This document shows positions 29,101 to 42,407 of a stretch of DNA of 64,000 nt, piece after piece; the first letter of the stretch is position 1, and every line of letters begins with the position of its first letter. Location of the stretch: the NCBI RefSeq assembly GCF_002234675.1, contig NC_019871.2:14230331-14294330 (forward strand), read 5' to 3'. The notes below the pieces were generated by a model that saw nothing but the letters and a program-made list of their open reading frames with translations, did no database searches and was not told where the DNA came from. The translations under genes and the position numbers were made by a program. This stretch comes from Oryzias latipes. Its lineage: Eukaryota > Chordata > Actinopteri > Beloniformes > Adrianichthyidae.

Positions 29101-32100
29101 CATGTGCTTGTCCATTGTGTCACTTGAATAGATTGTGGCCTTGCCAAAGGGATAGTGTGGTGTAGAGGGGTTACATGGACACATTTAAGCCTGTTGGGGC
29201 CTACACTACCTTAAATGATTGTTTTTAATAGACTGCAAATATTTTTAAACAGTTTGTATATGGGCTTCTTTTACCCCTCTTATTCTGACCCACAGTAGTG
29301 TGTCAATTACCTAAACCGAGGCCTTTTCTCCCTTAAATTTTACATTTACCACATGCTTGTAGTGCCTACTATTTTATAACAGTAATCTTAAGTTTTTGGT
29401 TAAATTTTTTGGTTTGAAGTGTGGGTTTTAAAGTTTCTTCCATACTTTCTTTGTATGACTTGAAATAATTCTCATGTTATCATTTTTCCTTCAGTGCCAC
29501 AGTCATTTAATTCACACTAAAATGTTAGAAAAAAAGAAACATGTGATCCTTATTTTTTTGTTTTGTTAGTTAAATACTATTCTCTTTTGCAAATTTGTTG
29601 TTTGTTTAGGTTACATTTGGGTTGATTTCAAGGTTTTCATTAAAACAAACTGTCCCATCATGATTTGACTGAATTTTGATCAAATGATTGACTTTTTTAA
29701 AAGACCTAATTAGAACACATTATTATTTGTGCAGTGCAGTGGAAAGGCTTCTTTAAAAGTAGAGTAAAGAGGCTGGCTTTATGGTTTCACCCCCCCCCCC
29801 CCCCCCCCCATTTTTCATTAGTTTCATTACTACGTTTTCTATTGTTGCTCCCTTGCCACACTGACCATGATTTTTTGTTTCTTGTAGGTGAGCAGCAATG
29901 GCACTCCTGCAACGACAGATGACCAGACCGTGCAGACAGCAGGAAATGCACAGGACCCTCAGCAGCAGCAGCAGCAGCAGCAAGCGCCTAATGCATGGCA
30001 GGTCATTAAAGGAGTTCTCTTTAGGTAAGAATTTGTTCTTTTTTGTTAAGGACATTGAGACTTGTTTACATGCACAGCAATCTGATTATTGGATACGACT
30101 GGAAATTTTTGACTTGCAGACATTTTTCTTGTTGACTTTAGAAATGCAGTCATGAGAAAATTTTGTTTTTTTTGGATTTTATTTGGAAAAAACAGTCGGA
30201 TGTATTGGGTTGGGTGCTTTATGTTGCTATTAAAATGCTTTACCATCACTGACGTCACTCATAGGCTTCTGCACGGTGGAAACGAAGCCTGACAGGTATT
30301 TTGATTTAAGTTTAATTCAACCAGCTCAATGTTTCAAAACTGCTAGTTTGGAAAGTAAAGTTTTAAACTCCATTTGTATCACCCACCCGCTGATTAAAAT
30401 AAACACCATTTAGTAGGACCTTTAGTATGTATAAATTGGACCAAAGAAAATAGATGTAAAAATCTACCCCCCAGTTGTAATAAAAAAATAAAGTAAATGA
30501 CAAAGTTTAGACACATATGTTTTTAATTATCTGACTTTAATCTTTCAACACTGGAGTTTAAAGGGCTTATGGCATGCTTTTCTCAACCCTTTTATAGTAA
30601 GCAATATCCATCTATAGGATAATATATTACTTTTGGCACTGAAAAGAGCAAATTTTATGAAAGATTGGTTATTTTCGCATGCTATTTTCCAACCTGAGTT
30701 TAAGACGACTCAATCTCTGATGAACCGATTTCGCTCGTTGTGGGTGTCGCCCATTTCATGATGTCATTCTAGAGTCGACCTCGGCAGTGTGTATGTGTTC
30801 CTCCCACAAAAACAAACAACATCCGAACTTTTGCAAAGATCGATTAGCATATTGTACCGAAAGGAAAGTGTTTTTGCCAAACACGCTAGTACAGCAGGAA
30901 AAGTGTGTGTGTCAGCCTGGGGGAAAGCTGGCAGCATAGACTCTTCCTGGAAGGGGTTGTTCTCACTTATCTACGTCACAATGTGATAAATCCACTAGTT
31001 ATGGTGGATTTGGAGATGCTGGTGCTCAAAGCGCCGTTTTTTAGAGGAATACTCAGTAATCCATGAACGGATCAAAATACCGCTTTTGGGTTTCTCTTTG
31101 TGAGGACAGAATGTTATAATACACTCAAAGATTGAGTTGGCATAGTATGGGCCCTTTAACTCTAGTGTTAACATTCTTTAGACTACGGTACATAACTCTT
31201 CAACGGTTGACACGGTTAACGTTCCAGTAATTCCAGTGTATTCTAAAATGGCAAAAAGTGGCTTTGTGCTGATAAGCAAAACTTTTGGTTAATATGTTGT
31301 ATAGCAGCACAAAGCCTACATGAAGAGCCGCATTTCTCCACGTCACTGTAATTCTGTAAACGGTCAAAGATTTACGGTACGTCTAAAGCGTGCATTATTT
31401 ACTTGTCACTGGCAACAACTTCGGTGTTCAAAGGTTAACCTGAGAGCCAATGATGAATTGCTTCTGTCTGCGGTGGGCTTCCAGTGGTTTTTGGTAGAAC
31501 TGGAACATTTGGTACTTCCGGGTTTGCATTAAACTTGGAACAGAAGGGGGCGAATGTTGGGAACAAACATCTCTTTAAAACAGAAAACGCGTTGCTTTTT
31601 TTTCCTGTTTTTGTTCCACAAACAGAGACGTTTCAAGATCCATGCTATCCATCTGTGTTTCTTGTATACATGTGCAATTATAAAATTACAGAATAAACTG
31701 AAAAAATGGAAATTTTAATATTTTTAGTGTAAAATTCCAAGACTGTTTTTAATCTAAATTTATTATCAGATCACCTGTATTATTGGATAAATAAATAACA
31801 TCAAGATTATCCTGTTTACATGGTCACTTGAGAAACGTAAACAATCTCCTAACCCAAACATTTAGATGATTATCTGGTTTTCTGTGGTCATGTCAAAAGG
31901 CTCACTTCCCCCACAATTCAATGTCCGTCTAGCCCAGTCACGTGTGGAATTGTCCTTGGTTAGGACAAAGGAAAAGATGAAACAAAATGACTAGCATGTT
32001 TTGAGAGCCAAGTATATAATAAGCCTTCCTCTGACAAAGCCGCTAAAAGCTTAATCTGGCTGAGGCAGCAATATTAAAATCAAGGCAGTAAGGTAGAGAA

Positions 32101-35100
32101 AGGTTTAGTGTGACTAAATACTTCAAAAGAATTAGTCTGAAAAGGCAATCAATTGAAAAATTTATAGTAGTTATAAATAATTTGACAAAAATATATATGG
32201 AAAAACCTACATTTCTTGTCTAATTCCAATATAAGACATCGTACAGTTTATCCATTATATTAAAATTTATCATGTTTATCAAGTGAATATAACAAAATTA
32301 GATTTATCATTCTACTTTTGAACATTTATAATTAATTCTAATAAAATGTATGTTTCCACATTGAGATAAAGAATAATGTGACAATGAAATGATGAAGGTC
32401 TAAAAACCGTACAGTAGAATTTACATCACTAAAGAAATGTAACACCAGTACTTCTTCAATCAATCCTAGTTAAATTTGGTTGCGTTACCATAAACCTCAT
32501 CAAGTTCGTTTTGAAAAATTAGAAGTCCAGACTTCTTCTGACCCGTTTTTCTGTCACTGAACAGATGCGTTTCTGGCTGCAATATTCCTAAACTAAGCCA
32601 CGTCACGCCATGATACATCAAATATTCCTTACTTTTCCAAAACTTTAAAAATAGCCACGAAGACTCGTTTAATCAACAATTCTGTTGTTTGCATAAACCA
32701 TACAAGCATTTTAAAGAAATTCTATTATATCCCGTTTTTCCTGTTTTTGTTGTTTTGAGGAAGTTATTTCTGAACAAATGGAATACAGTTTGCCTGTTAA
32801 AAGCTTGGATTAAAAAACAATAAAAATCCCTTAATGAATATGCACTTATGTTCAATCAATAATATTCCCCACACACACACAGTCTTGCACATCTGCAGCA
32901 TTAAAACACAATGTTTATTTCACAAACACATTGAACTAAGTATAGAAGAGATGAGGCATTTTTACAACTCAAAAACAGCCGAAATGAAACTTGTAGACGG
33001 CAAATGTTCCATAATCACTGTTTTAAAACAAGGACTTTCACTGTGTACAGGACTGTTTCCAATATAAACTATGGAGACAGAAGTCTGTGTAAAAGACCTG
33101 CATTCACAGTGTTGGATGTAACTGTGTGTAAGATGGGCATATAACCCCCCCCCCCCCAAAAAAAAGTATTTTTCAAACTGGTGAAGAATGTACCACAATT
33201 GGGCATTTTAGGGTTTGTTACCTCAAACTTGGGGCTCATCAAGTGTTTTCTGGAAGCAAGATTTGTCACATTGCACTGTGATTTTTAGAAAGGCATTTGT
33301 TTTGCACCAAATTCACCAAAGTATTTGTTTAAATAAATTGTGCTCTTAAAGTGCTTTGACTTCACTCTTGTTCGGAACCTCTGTATTTTTATTTTCTTTG
33401 TGTCTGGCATGGATCCAACTACTACGAAATATTCTAAATGCACATGTTTTTCCAGGATCTTTATAATCTGGGCCATCAGCAGCTGGTTCCGCCGAGGGCC
33501 GTCCACTCCCGACCCAAACACACCTGCAGGAGCCCCCAGATTACCCAGCAGAAACCTCTTTCCCAAAGATACTCTTATGGTATACTAATTCTTCTAATGA
33601 AAAGATGTTTTTTTTTTTTTAACTGAACATCTCTTCTTATTTCTTTCCTTCTGACTAGCTTAATTCATTCAACACCACCTAATTGCACTTTCTCTTATGT
33701 CTCCTGACTGTAATGTGATAAACACCTTTGATTTACTCACCATGTCTACAGGACCTCTACGTGTTCATATCCCAGGAGGAGGTGTTCTCTGACTTCAACA
33801 ATACAGATGCCCTGTTCTGGTTCCACAGAGACCTCGTCTATGGAGACTGGAGCACAGGGGAGGATGGAGATGGCTGTTACCAGCAGTATAAAGAGTTGGA
33901 CATCCCTGAGGTGGGATTGCCTGAGAATAAAGGGAATGGGCAACATGAGGGGAAGATGTAGTGTGCGGGGGACAAAACGATGGGAAAAGCAGAGATTCCA
34001 TTCTAACTAGTTATGAAGTTTGATCTTTATTTAGGTGTCTGAAACTAACCCAGTCCTATGTTTGGCATTTGGTTGCAGAAATTGCAGCATAACGGCTCCC
34101 TTTACATGCATGTGTACTTCACAAAAAGTGGATTCCACCCAGATCCTAAACGCAAGGGGCAGTATCGCAGACTAGCAACAGTTCATTCAACAAAAAGTAT
34201 GGACCTGGGCATGGCACAAATGTTCAAGCTATAATAGAAAATCAATTGAAGTTATTAACTATTTTTTTCTGTTAGTGCTTAATAAGTTCAAACGGAGGAA
34301 GTTCCTCAAAACCAAGAATCTGCTTACAGGCGAGACGGAGGCTGATCCTGAGATGATTAAGGTTGATTTTTATTTCACTATTTCTGTTTAATAAATCTGA
34401 TGCTTTTTGATAAACCTTAATGGTTTAAGAGTTTGTGTTTTCAGAGTTAAAACCATAAAACTGTCTTCTCAGACTATCACAAAGCTACAGTTGCACACTG
34501 TAAAGGTTTTCCTTTTTTGTTGTTTTAATTCGAATGGACCTTTTTTCCTTGTAGCGAGCAGAGAGCCATGGTCCAGTGGAGATTATCTCACACTGGCACC
34601 CCAATCTCACCATCAACATGGTAGATGATCACACAGCCTGGGTGAAGGGCTCTGTTCCACCCCCTCTAGACCAGTGTGAGTGTCTTCTGAGTTCATATGT
34701 CAAAGATACTCAACTTTCTTTTGAAGTTTTCAGTTTTGTCTGAAACCATGTCCGATATTTCGACTTTTTCTAGATGTTAAGTTTGATGCTGTCAGTGGTG
34801 ACTACTACCCCATCGTGTACTTCAACGACTACTGGAACCTTCAGAAAGACTACTACCCCATCAATGAGACGCTGACCAAATTGCCGCTGCGCCTCAACTA
34901 CTGCCCGCTGTCCCTGTGGCGCTGGCAGCTTTATGCCGCACAGAATGCACGCTCCCCGTGGAATTTCCTACCTGAGGATACCTATGAGCAGTCAGATGAA
35001 GACCAGGACTCTGTTAAGGTGGGTTCACTGCAACTGCTTTAGTTTTTTTTTAAATAGATTTTTCTGCTTCTGCTTCGAAAAGGTTATTTTGATAAAGGAA

Positions 35101-37980
35101 GTGTTTTCTGCATGAAACTCACTGGTTTAGACATTCAGACTCATGAGTAACTTTTCGATCATAGGTTGCTCTTTTGGAAACCAACCCCTACCTACTGGGG
35201 CTCACCATTGTTGTCTCCATAGTGCACAGCATCTTTGAATTTCTGGCCTTCAAGAACGGTGAGACCACAGCAAGTTCACAGTTAAGATGGTTCTCCTGGA
35301 ACTTACCTTTGCAAATTTCTCTTCAGATATCCAATTTTGGAATAGCAGACAGTCTCTTGAAGGCCTGTCTGTTCGCTCCATCATTTTTGGGGTGTTTCAG
35401 TCCCTAGTGGTCCTCCTCTACATTCTGGACAACGAAACCAATTTTGTGGTGCAGGTCAGCGTCTTCATTGGACTTCTCATTGACCTGTGGAAAATCACCA
35501 AGGTCATGGATGTCAGAGTAAGTAATCAACCAATCGAACGGCGCAACAACCTGTTTTATCATGCTAGTGAGTTTGTACTATTTGAGAAGTCTGCATGAAC
35601 ACTGTTTGTGTGAAGAAAATAGAAGGCTTTATGACCAAACATTTAGCTTTTTATGAAAAAAAGTTTTATATTCCATTAATCCTGTTCTGTTTTTTGCTCT
35701 TTAGTTGGACAGAGAGAACAAAATTGCCGGAGTGATCCCAAGATTAGTATTCAAAGACAAGTCAACATACGTGCAGTCTTCAACCAAAATTTACGATGAT
35801 GTAAGTGAAATCTTTACATATGTGCTCTACAGCTTCTGTGGGACACTTCTACATAATAAATTATTAAACTTAAAAGGTCTATACCATGCTTTTCTTAAGC
35901 CTTTCAGGGTAAATTATGGGTTAATTAACCAGGGTTAATTACCTTTGGCACACTAAAGAACAAATTATTTATAAAATATGAGTTGCTTAGAAGGGGCGGT
36001 TTTCACAGGTCTACGTCACAATGTGAGAACCTGCTTGTTTACCGCGCGGGTTGGGAGGGGCTGGTTCTCAGAGTGCGGGTTTTAAGAGGAATACTCAGAA
36101 ATTGTTTTATAGTGAGGAATACACATTTAAAATCCTCCTATGAAATTATGTGGAGCTGCTTATCTTATAAAAAAAGAGGCTTATAATAAGTTTTTACATG
36201 TTTTTTTGTCTTGGTCTTTCCAGATGGCCTTCAAGTACCTGTCATGGCTGCTCTATCCTCTGTTTGGCTGCTATGCGGTCTATAGTTTATTGTATGTAGA
36301 GCACAAAGGGTGGTACTCGTGGGTACTCGGCATGCTTTATGGCTTCTTGTTAACCTTTGGTAAGTTTTGAAAGTGCACTATATCTAAATTCTCTATAGTT
36401 CTTTTTTATACTGATTGTAGATGGGAAGTGAATTACATTTAGAAAAACTGAAAATAAAAATTTGATCCAGGTGTACAAAGGAACTTCCCGTTTAGTTATT
36501 TTAAATGCAGGACTTGACAAGCTGCACACTCCACTTTATGTAAGTTGGATCACAAGTAGGAGTAAACTGAAACGAAACCGGAAGACCTAATAAAAACGCA
36601 AACATCTGTTACACGGAATAAATTGCAAACATAAATAAAGAAAATATTTTTGAAAATCAATTACATGCTTTTTTTAATAAAATTTTTGAATTGACTGTCT
36701 GTAAATTAGTTATTCTCTTTTAGACAAGTACTTTTGCAATTTTGCATATTTTCACTCCAATGGAATTAATAATTGATCAAATATGGTTCACCAAAGACTG
36801 TTATCTGCTCATAATTGTGTTGATGATTCTATTTTTTTTATTTTTTGAATGTGACAAGCTGCTTTCTGTCTCTGCATTGGTTCTTAGGTTTCATTACAAT
36901 GACGCCACAACTATTCATCAACTACAAAATGAAATCTGTAGCCCACCTCCCATGGAGGATGCTCACCTACAAGGCTCTGAACACTTTCATTGATGACCTC
37001 TTTGCCTTCGTCATCAAGATGCCCATGATGTACAGGATAGGATGCCTCAGAGATGGTCAGTTTTGTTCAGATACCTTTAAAATGTAGCGTCAATCCAGAA
37101 GTGATGTGGATCATTAGTAAAACCAATTGTTATGTACTTGTATTTCAATAAGCTAATATTTGTTTATTGTGATTTTTTGACATCAGATTTGCTTGCATTA
37201 TGGGGGAAGGACTGTTTTGAATTGCAAGAATAAGGCACACCCAGAGTAGATTTTAAAGAGTAAATAAGACTTTCTTTTATGGCCAAGTTTTTGTCTACTC
37301 CTCAAATTATTTTTGCAAATCAACCAGTACCACTTCAAGCTAAGCTTTACATAATTTAGGTCCTGCTGCAGTTTGCTTCCTTCAGACCAGTAGATGGTAA
37401 AAAGCCTGTCTGTATATATGTTTAGCAGTTTTTTAAAAATTCAAATTAACTTTTTAGTAAGTAAGATTTGGCAGACCTGCTTTCATCCAACAGCTTTACA
37501 GAAATGTATCTATTTGTGGTTTGTATATATAGTGTGATTTGTGAAGTGTTACTCTAGGTTTCATAATTTAAAATTTTTTTTTTAACCACAATGTTTCATT
37601 TTTGAACTTGTTCTCATTTTGAATAACAACATGGAAATGTCAGAGTTAACCTTCTAGGGTGGGTTAATCCTGCTATTCTTGTAAAAACCAATATTGACTC
37701 GGTATGTGAATCAGTTGACTGTATTGTCAGAAAGGAAATCAAAATATTTTAAGAAAGATTTCATTCTAAAATGTTTTTTTTTAATGAGTGATTGGTTTCC
37801 TCTCTTGCAGATGTGGTGTTCTTCATCTACCTTTACCAGCGCTGGATCTATCGGGTTGATCCCAACAGAGTCAATGAGTTTGGCACCAGTGGAGTGGACC
37901 ACACTCAGAACAGCACAGCAGAGGCAGCAAATGCTGTAGCTGTCATGGATAAACCAGAGGGGGAGAAGAAAAATGATTAA
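26193..37980 (+). CDS. clptm1: CLPTM1 (cleft lip and palate transmembrane protein 1)
   Basis: Fourteen coding exons: 26193-26243, 29888-30024, 33456-33579, 33752-33910, 34079-34196, 34276-34361, 34555-34675, 34774-35018, 35165-35258, 35327-35517, 35705-35800, 36224-36359, 36888-37055 and 37811-37980. They give 631 residues (human 669). The N-terminal half is a large lumenal region (WHRDLVYGDWS-like block, then WHPNLTINMVDD and YYPIVYFNDYWNLQKDYYPIN). Several membrane helices follow (LLGLTIVVSIVHSIFEFLAF; SIIFGVFQSLVVLLYI; AFKYLSWLLYPLFGCYAVYSL). CLPTM1 is an endoplasmic-reticulum protein reported in mammals to retain GABA-A receptors and limit their surface delivery. Exon 2 encodes a run of eight glutamines near the N-terminus. 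The neighbour relb lies downstream on the same strand, as in human. Confidence 0.96.
26244..29887 (+). other. clptm1 intron 1
   Basis: A 3.6-kb first intron, starting in CpG-containing promoter-proximal sequence. It contains dispersed repeat copy B (27361-27600), an 8-base G run at 28365 and the longest C run of the window (20 bases) at 29790-29809, 78 bases before exon 2. No coding sequence is accepted. Confidence 0.6.
27361..27600 (+). repeat. Degenerate dispersed teleost repeat, copy B
   Basis: It shows the same ordered blocks as copy A: a GGTTGCTGGAGCCT start, GGGCAAAGGCGGGGTGCCAG, CCGTAGGAGGAAACCACTGT and GCAAGCTCTACATTGAAAAG. The copy is heavily decayed. Confidence 0.5.
30025..33455 (+). 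other. clptm1 intron 2
   Basis: A 3.4-kb intron holding a DNA-transposon-like repeat at 30543-31176 and a 13-base C run at 33145-33157. The rest is AT-rich with no recognised gene. Confidence 0.6.
30543..31176 (+). repeat. Non-autonomous DNA transposon (MITE-like), copy 1
   Basis: Imperfect inverted ends of about 27 bases: the left end has AACACTGGAGTTTAAAGGGC and the right end, reversed, has AACACTAGAGTTAAAGGGC. It has no coding capacity. Internal blocks CTACGTCACAATGTGA and AGAGGAATACTCAG recur in the related copy at 35870-36130 in another intron of the same gene. Confidence 0.5.
35870..36130 (+). repeat. Related MITE-like repeat, copy 2
   Basis: A shorter relative of the 30.5-kb repeat inside clptm1 intron 11. 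It starts TTAAAAGGTCTATACCATGC and shares the blocks CTACGTCACAATGTGA and AGAGGAATACTCAG in the same order and orientation. The right end is less clear. Confidence 0.45.
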
Positions 37981-39506
37981 GCGAGACTTCACACTTATCT
38001 TCCTCCTGGTTCTCACTGCTGGGGTGGAGAGGACTTGTTGAGGTTCAGCAGAGAAAGACGTGTGGGTTTAGTTGACATGAACGTTGCTACAAAAAAAAAT
38101 AAACAGACAAAAGAAAAAAATTCAGTTTAACTATCCTCTGATTCCTGTGTGGATGCACACAGTCATGTTCACTGTGGACTTGGTCAATTCATGTCTGTTT
38201 CGGTCTATCCCAGCCCTCCCAACTTGCAATTCAAGTGAAGTAAAACAAAATGTAATGTACTGTACTGTAAGATTTTTTTATTTTTATTTCAGAGGGTAAC
38301 AGTTCAACGTGAGTAAACTAAGAGGGTAACTTGGTCACAGTTATGTTATTTTCTTTTTTTCATGCATCATTTCTCAAGAAAGAGGCCAAGAGCAACTTTT
38401 GATCTTCGTGTAGATTCCTTGTGAATTTTTCTTTTCATTCCATGTGAGAGCCGTGTTTCAAGTTGCCTGGAAACTGGAAAGACCCTGAACCACACTGGAG
38501 GCTCAGAAACAGACATGGTGACTGGCAATGTGATGACTACTACCCTGAATTTTAAAATGAATGGTTAATGTTCTAAACTTAAACAAGAAAAAAATAACAG
38601 CCTTGTTGGTATTAATATAAATATATTAATATTGTCAATGATCTCATTTTTTTTGTTTCACAAACACCTTTTTAATGTCCTAAAACTGTACAGACTCATT
38701 AACAATGTCAAAACCATCTTGCAGTAGCTTATATGCAAGTCTGTTTTTTATTTCCCTTGAAAATCAGTGTCCAGTTTTGAAATACTACAGCTTCTGCATC
38801 AGATCACTTTGATGGACTGGAGCTTGTCAAATGGATTGGATCAATGTCTTTTTTTAATTATTTTGCTGTAAATCCAGAAAGGAAAAGGCTTCTATGTTGG
38901 TAAATCATTTTTTTCAGCATTCATGTTTATAGTAAAAAAAAAGAAAAAAAAGTGTGATTTCAAATGTCTATGATGTTGTTTTTTAAACCGGTAACATTTG
39001 AAAAAGCTATTTTTAAAGTAGATATAAAATCCTCTTAGTTTGAAATTGCATGAATGTGGACATTCAAGTTTGATCGACTCCCCACCTGCCAACGCTTATG
39101 TTTGTTAAAAAACAACTGATTTGTTTTAGTTCAATAAAACACCTCCTGGTCACCCAGAAGTAATGCACATGCACAATGAAGACACGAGACCCTCTTAGTT
39201 GCTAAATGAACGGGCGCCATGAAAACAGATGGAGAAGAACAACATGATGCAGCATTCTAGAATCACGGAGCCCAAGTTCGGGGTTTTAAGTGTGCACACG
39301 AGGAGTTCAGGCCTGTTTTCGCGTAGAAAAGCAACACTGCTGGCGCTGCATCGTTTAAAGAGAGCGTCTGCTTGGCAGAAAATAACCAACAGTGTAAATG
39401 CGTGAGTTTCCATATATTCGCACTTTAATTTCGTAATGTGACCAGGGGAAAAGGCCCTTACAAAAATCATGTATATCTGTCAAGCGCAGATTTATTCTAC
39501 TACTAC
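37981..39506 (+). other. clptm1 3' untranslated region and flank
   Basis: Candidate poly(A) signals are AATAAA at about 38088 and 39133; the latter would give a 1.15-kb 3' untranslated region. No further gene is seen before the hAT element. Confidence 0.55.
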
Positions 39507-42407
39507 CAGGGGTGAAAGTAGAATTTTTCTTTTGCCGGTACTATGACAAATTATTTCCAAATATATATTTTTTAAAGCAGTTAAAGGAAATAAATGCACT
39601 TGATATCAAATTTTATACATAAATAACGTGTGTAAACAAGGTGTTTTTGTGAAAACAATCTTTAATTGAACATTGAGTTTTTCAGAACATGAAAAATGTG
39701 AACATCCGAATTGATCAGAACTTGAGTCATCCTTAATTAGCTGAACTAAGTCATAATGTCCCAAAGAGGCTGGTAATATTCCTCATCAGTTTTAGGGGAT
39801 CTGCGGGCCATGCCACTTGTTGTGTGCGCTGGTCTCCTGCCTTTTCCTAGCCAGGTTTTGACGTATGGCATTGGATCCCACTTCATGCAGGGAGGTCCAA
39901 ATGAGCTGATGAACAGGAGGTTTGAGACATTTTTTGTCGTCATGGTGTCTCTGAGGTCAGTCATTATGTTATTCATGGTACTAAACCCTCTTTCACAATC
40001 TGCATTACTGGCTGAGAGTGTGTCCACTGCCAGAAGTAATTGTTTTAATGGAGGAGGAATGCTTCTCCCTCCACTAGCCTTGAACTCAAGATGGGCCTCT
40101 TGCTCATTGATGTTGAGACGTTCACACAAAGTTCTGACTTCCTCTTCTCCAAATCGAGGATTGTCTTGATCCTAGTTTTCTGGGTGAAGGACTGCCATCT
40201 GATTAATAAGGCTGTTGTAAGCCTCCTTGCGGTCAGCTGTCACGCTACTTGTCTTTCCTTCATGCTCTCCACCACTGCAGTTATGAAGAGAGCAGAGTCA
40301 ATGGTGGGAGACCTGCCCACCTTTAACTGATGTCCATTAAATTCCATCTTCTGCTCGGCCTGCTCTGCTTCAACAGTGTGTTTTCCTGGGTAGGTTTTCA
40401 GGCTCTCAATGCGCTTCAGGTAGTTGGTCATGAGCTCATGGGCCTTTGGAATAGTAGTTTTTCTGTTCTGGAGAATTTCAGACAAGTTTTTTAGTTCAGT
40501 GAGAACATCCACCATCAGTGCCAGACTTTTGAGAAAATGAACAGTGCACAACTTAGACAGCAGACCACTGAACTTGGCTCTCTCTCTGCTGTCTCTGCTG
40601 TTGTCCTCTGATGCTTTCTGGAAATGTTGTGCCAAGGCTGAGTATGACTGCCACACTGCATTGACTGCCCTCCAGGATGAAGCCACCCAGCGAACGCTGA
40701 ATACTCTACCAATCCTTTTAAGGGTGATGTGCAGATTGTGCGCACACTCACTGAGCTCTCTAGTGTTCTTGGGTGATTGGCTGTAAAGTGAATAAAGGGA
40801 GTCAAGGAAGGCCTGGAAATCTTTTGTCCCCCCTGTTTTATCAAGTGCCTGGTCTGCAGCAAGCTCCAGTCTGTGATTCAAACAGTGCCAGAGAACAATA
40901 GATGGAAAGTCGTCTTTCAGCAACTTTCCAACTCCTGACTTCACCCCTAACGTCACGCTGGCCCCATCACTACAAAATCCTATCAGTAGTTCTTGCAGCA
41001 ACTGCATGGTAAAACCATTTTTTAACAGGCAGTTTATGAGTTTTTCTTTGATGTGGGCAGCACATAGGCTGTCCAGGTCCACAAGGTCCAAGGGAAAAGC
41101 AATAGGTTCCATAGCTCCATCTACACTTGCTTTCACAAAAACAATGAGCGTTGATTTGTTACCAACATTAGTTGATTCATCAGCCAATACTGTTATCTTG
41201 CTCCTATTTTGTATAATTTTTGTCATAATTTCTTTCTTCATTTGTGAAGCCACGTGATCCACAATATCAACACACACAGTTTTGCTGTGTAAAACTCTCC
41301 CCATGTTGATTGAGTTGGTCTCCTGTAGATCAATCAAACTTTCAAAGTCAGTGAATGGTTTATTGTACTTGGCCACGTAATAGGCTGTCCTGAAGACCCT
41401 GGCAGTTGTCTCAAAGGCAAAATCTTGACTCTTGGTATTCATGTTTACAAGAGTGTCTTTTTTCGCTGTCTCTTAAATTTTCACAACTTCTTTGTGAGCT
41501 GCTGAGTTTTTGTGCTCATGTATTTTTTTTCTCAATGACAACAGCTGAACATCTCTTGTGTGTCCAGATGGGCATATCTTTCCTGCTACCCAGTTAGGTG
41601 CAATATTTACCCCCCGAGATGAGGCAACACCGAGATCTTTTACAGTGTGGCATTTTTGGCAGCCAAGCATTCCGTTTTTGGCAAATATCCATTCATTTTT
41701 CTCTTTAAACTGTTCATACTGTTCTTTTGTCCAGATTGAAGGATACTCTGGCAATACAAAAGGGTCACCTGAGCTTGATGGCCCTGGTGTCTCAGTGGGT
41801 TCTTCAATGCAATTTGCATTTCGAGTTTTCACTTTTTCATCCTCTCCTTCAGAAGTGTTTGTCTGCACATCTTCATCCTCACTTTGGAATTTCCTCTTAA
41901 ATATCTGATTTATATTTCTCTGCATGCTCTTCTTTTTTTGCTTTTTCTTTTAAATAACGTGCTGCGTTATTTTTCCATATCAAGATTTCCTTTGTCTATC
42001 GTGAACTAAATTTATATTGAATTTAAACTGACCAATCACATTAGTGACGTGAAGTTTGATTCATTTATTGTTTTTCGCGTCCCGTTGCTCCTCCGTGTGG
42101 CATAAACATTAATGCTCAGTTGGCTGATCGAATTGAATGTCCCCCAACAAAAAATCAAACGTACCACGTTTCCACGCATGCGCATTAGGCTTGTTTACGG
42201 AAGCGAGAGCGAAAGCTACGAGGCAGACCGGGAAAGAGATCCAGAGCATTTTATCGGTCGATACCCCAAATAAAAAAATGCTTCTGTCATGTGTTATGAA
42301 GTGAAAACAGGAACACAGCGGATCTCCTCCCAACTAGAACGGCGTTCCGCCTCGAAATCTTTTAACGGAACGCCGCTCCGGACCGTTCCGGCTTACTTTC
42401 ACCTCTG
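39507..42407 (-). mobile_element. hAT-superfamily DNA transposon
   Basis: The 2901-base element has inverted ends CAGGGGTGAAAGTAG (left) and CAGAGGTGAAAGTAA (right, reversed). It is flanked on both sides by the perfect 8-base target duplication ACTACTAC, the hallmark of hAT insertion. It contains one transposase gene on the minus strand. The ends and target duplication fix the borders to the base. The transposase frame carries a few disabling changes, so this copy is probably dead, though recent. Confidence 0.92.
39746..41925 (-). pseudogene. hAT transposase, disrupted
   Basis: From the ATG at 41925 the product starts with a nuclear, acidic N-terminus and a TTF-type zinc finger (GCQKCH about residue 87; KICPSGHTRDVQL). 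The catalytic region follows, with VLADESTNVGNKSTL, GFCSDGASVTLGVKSGVG and LWHCLNHRLELA. It ends with the hATC dimerisation block (SASNADCERGFSTMNNI) near 39960-40050. An in-frame TAA at 41473 interrupts it. The frame shifts between 40240 and 40130, where a TAG is also met in the second frame, so there are about three lesions. It resembles the vertebrate KIAA1586/ZNF862-like hAT lineage, a comparison from memory. Confidence 0.85.
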
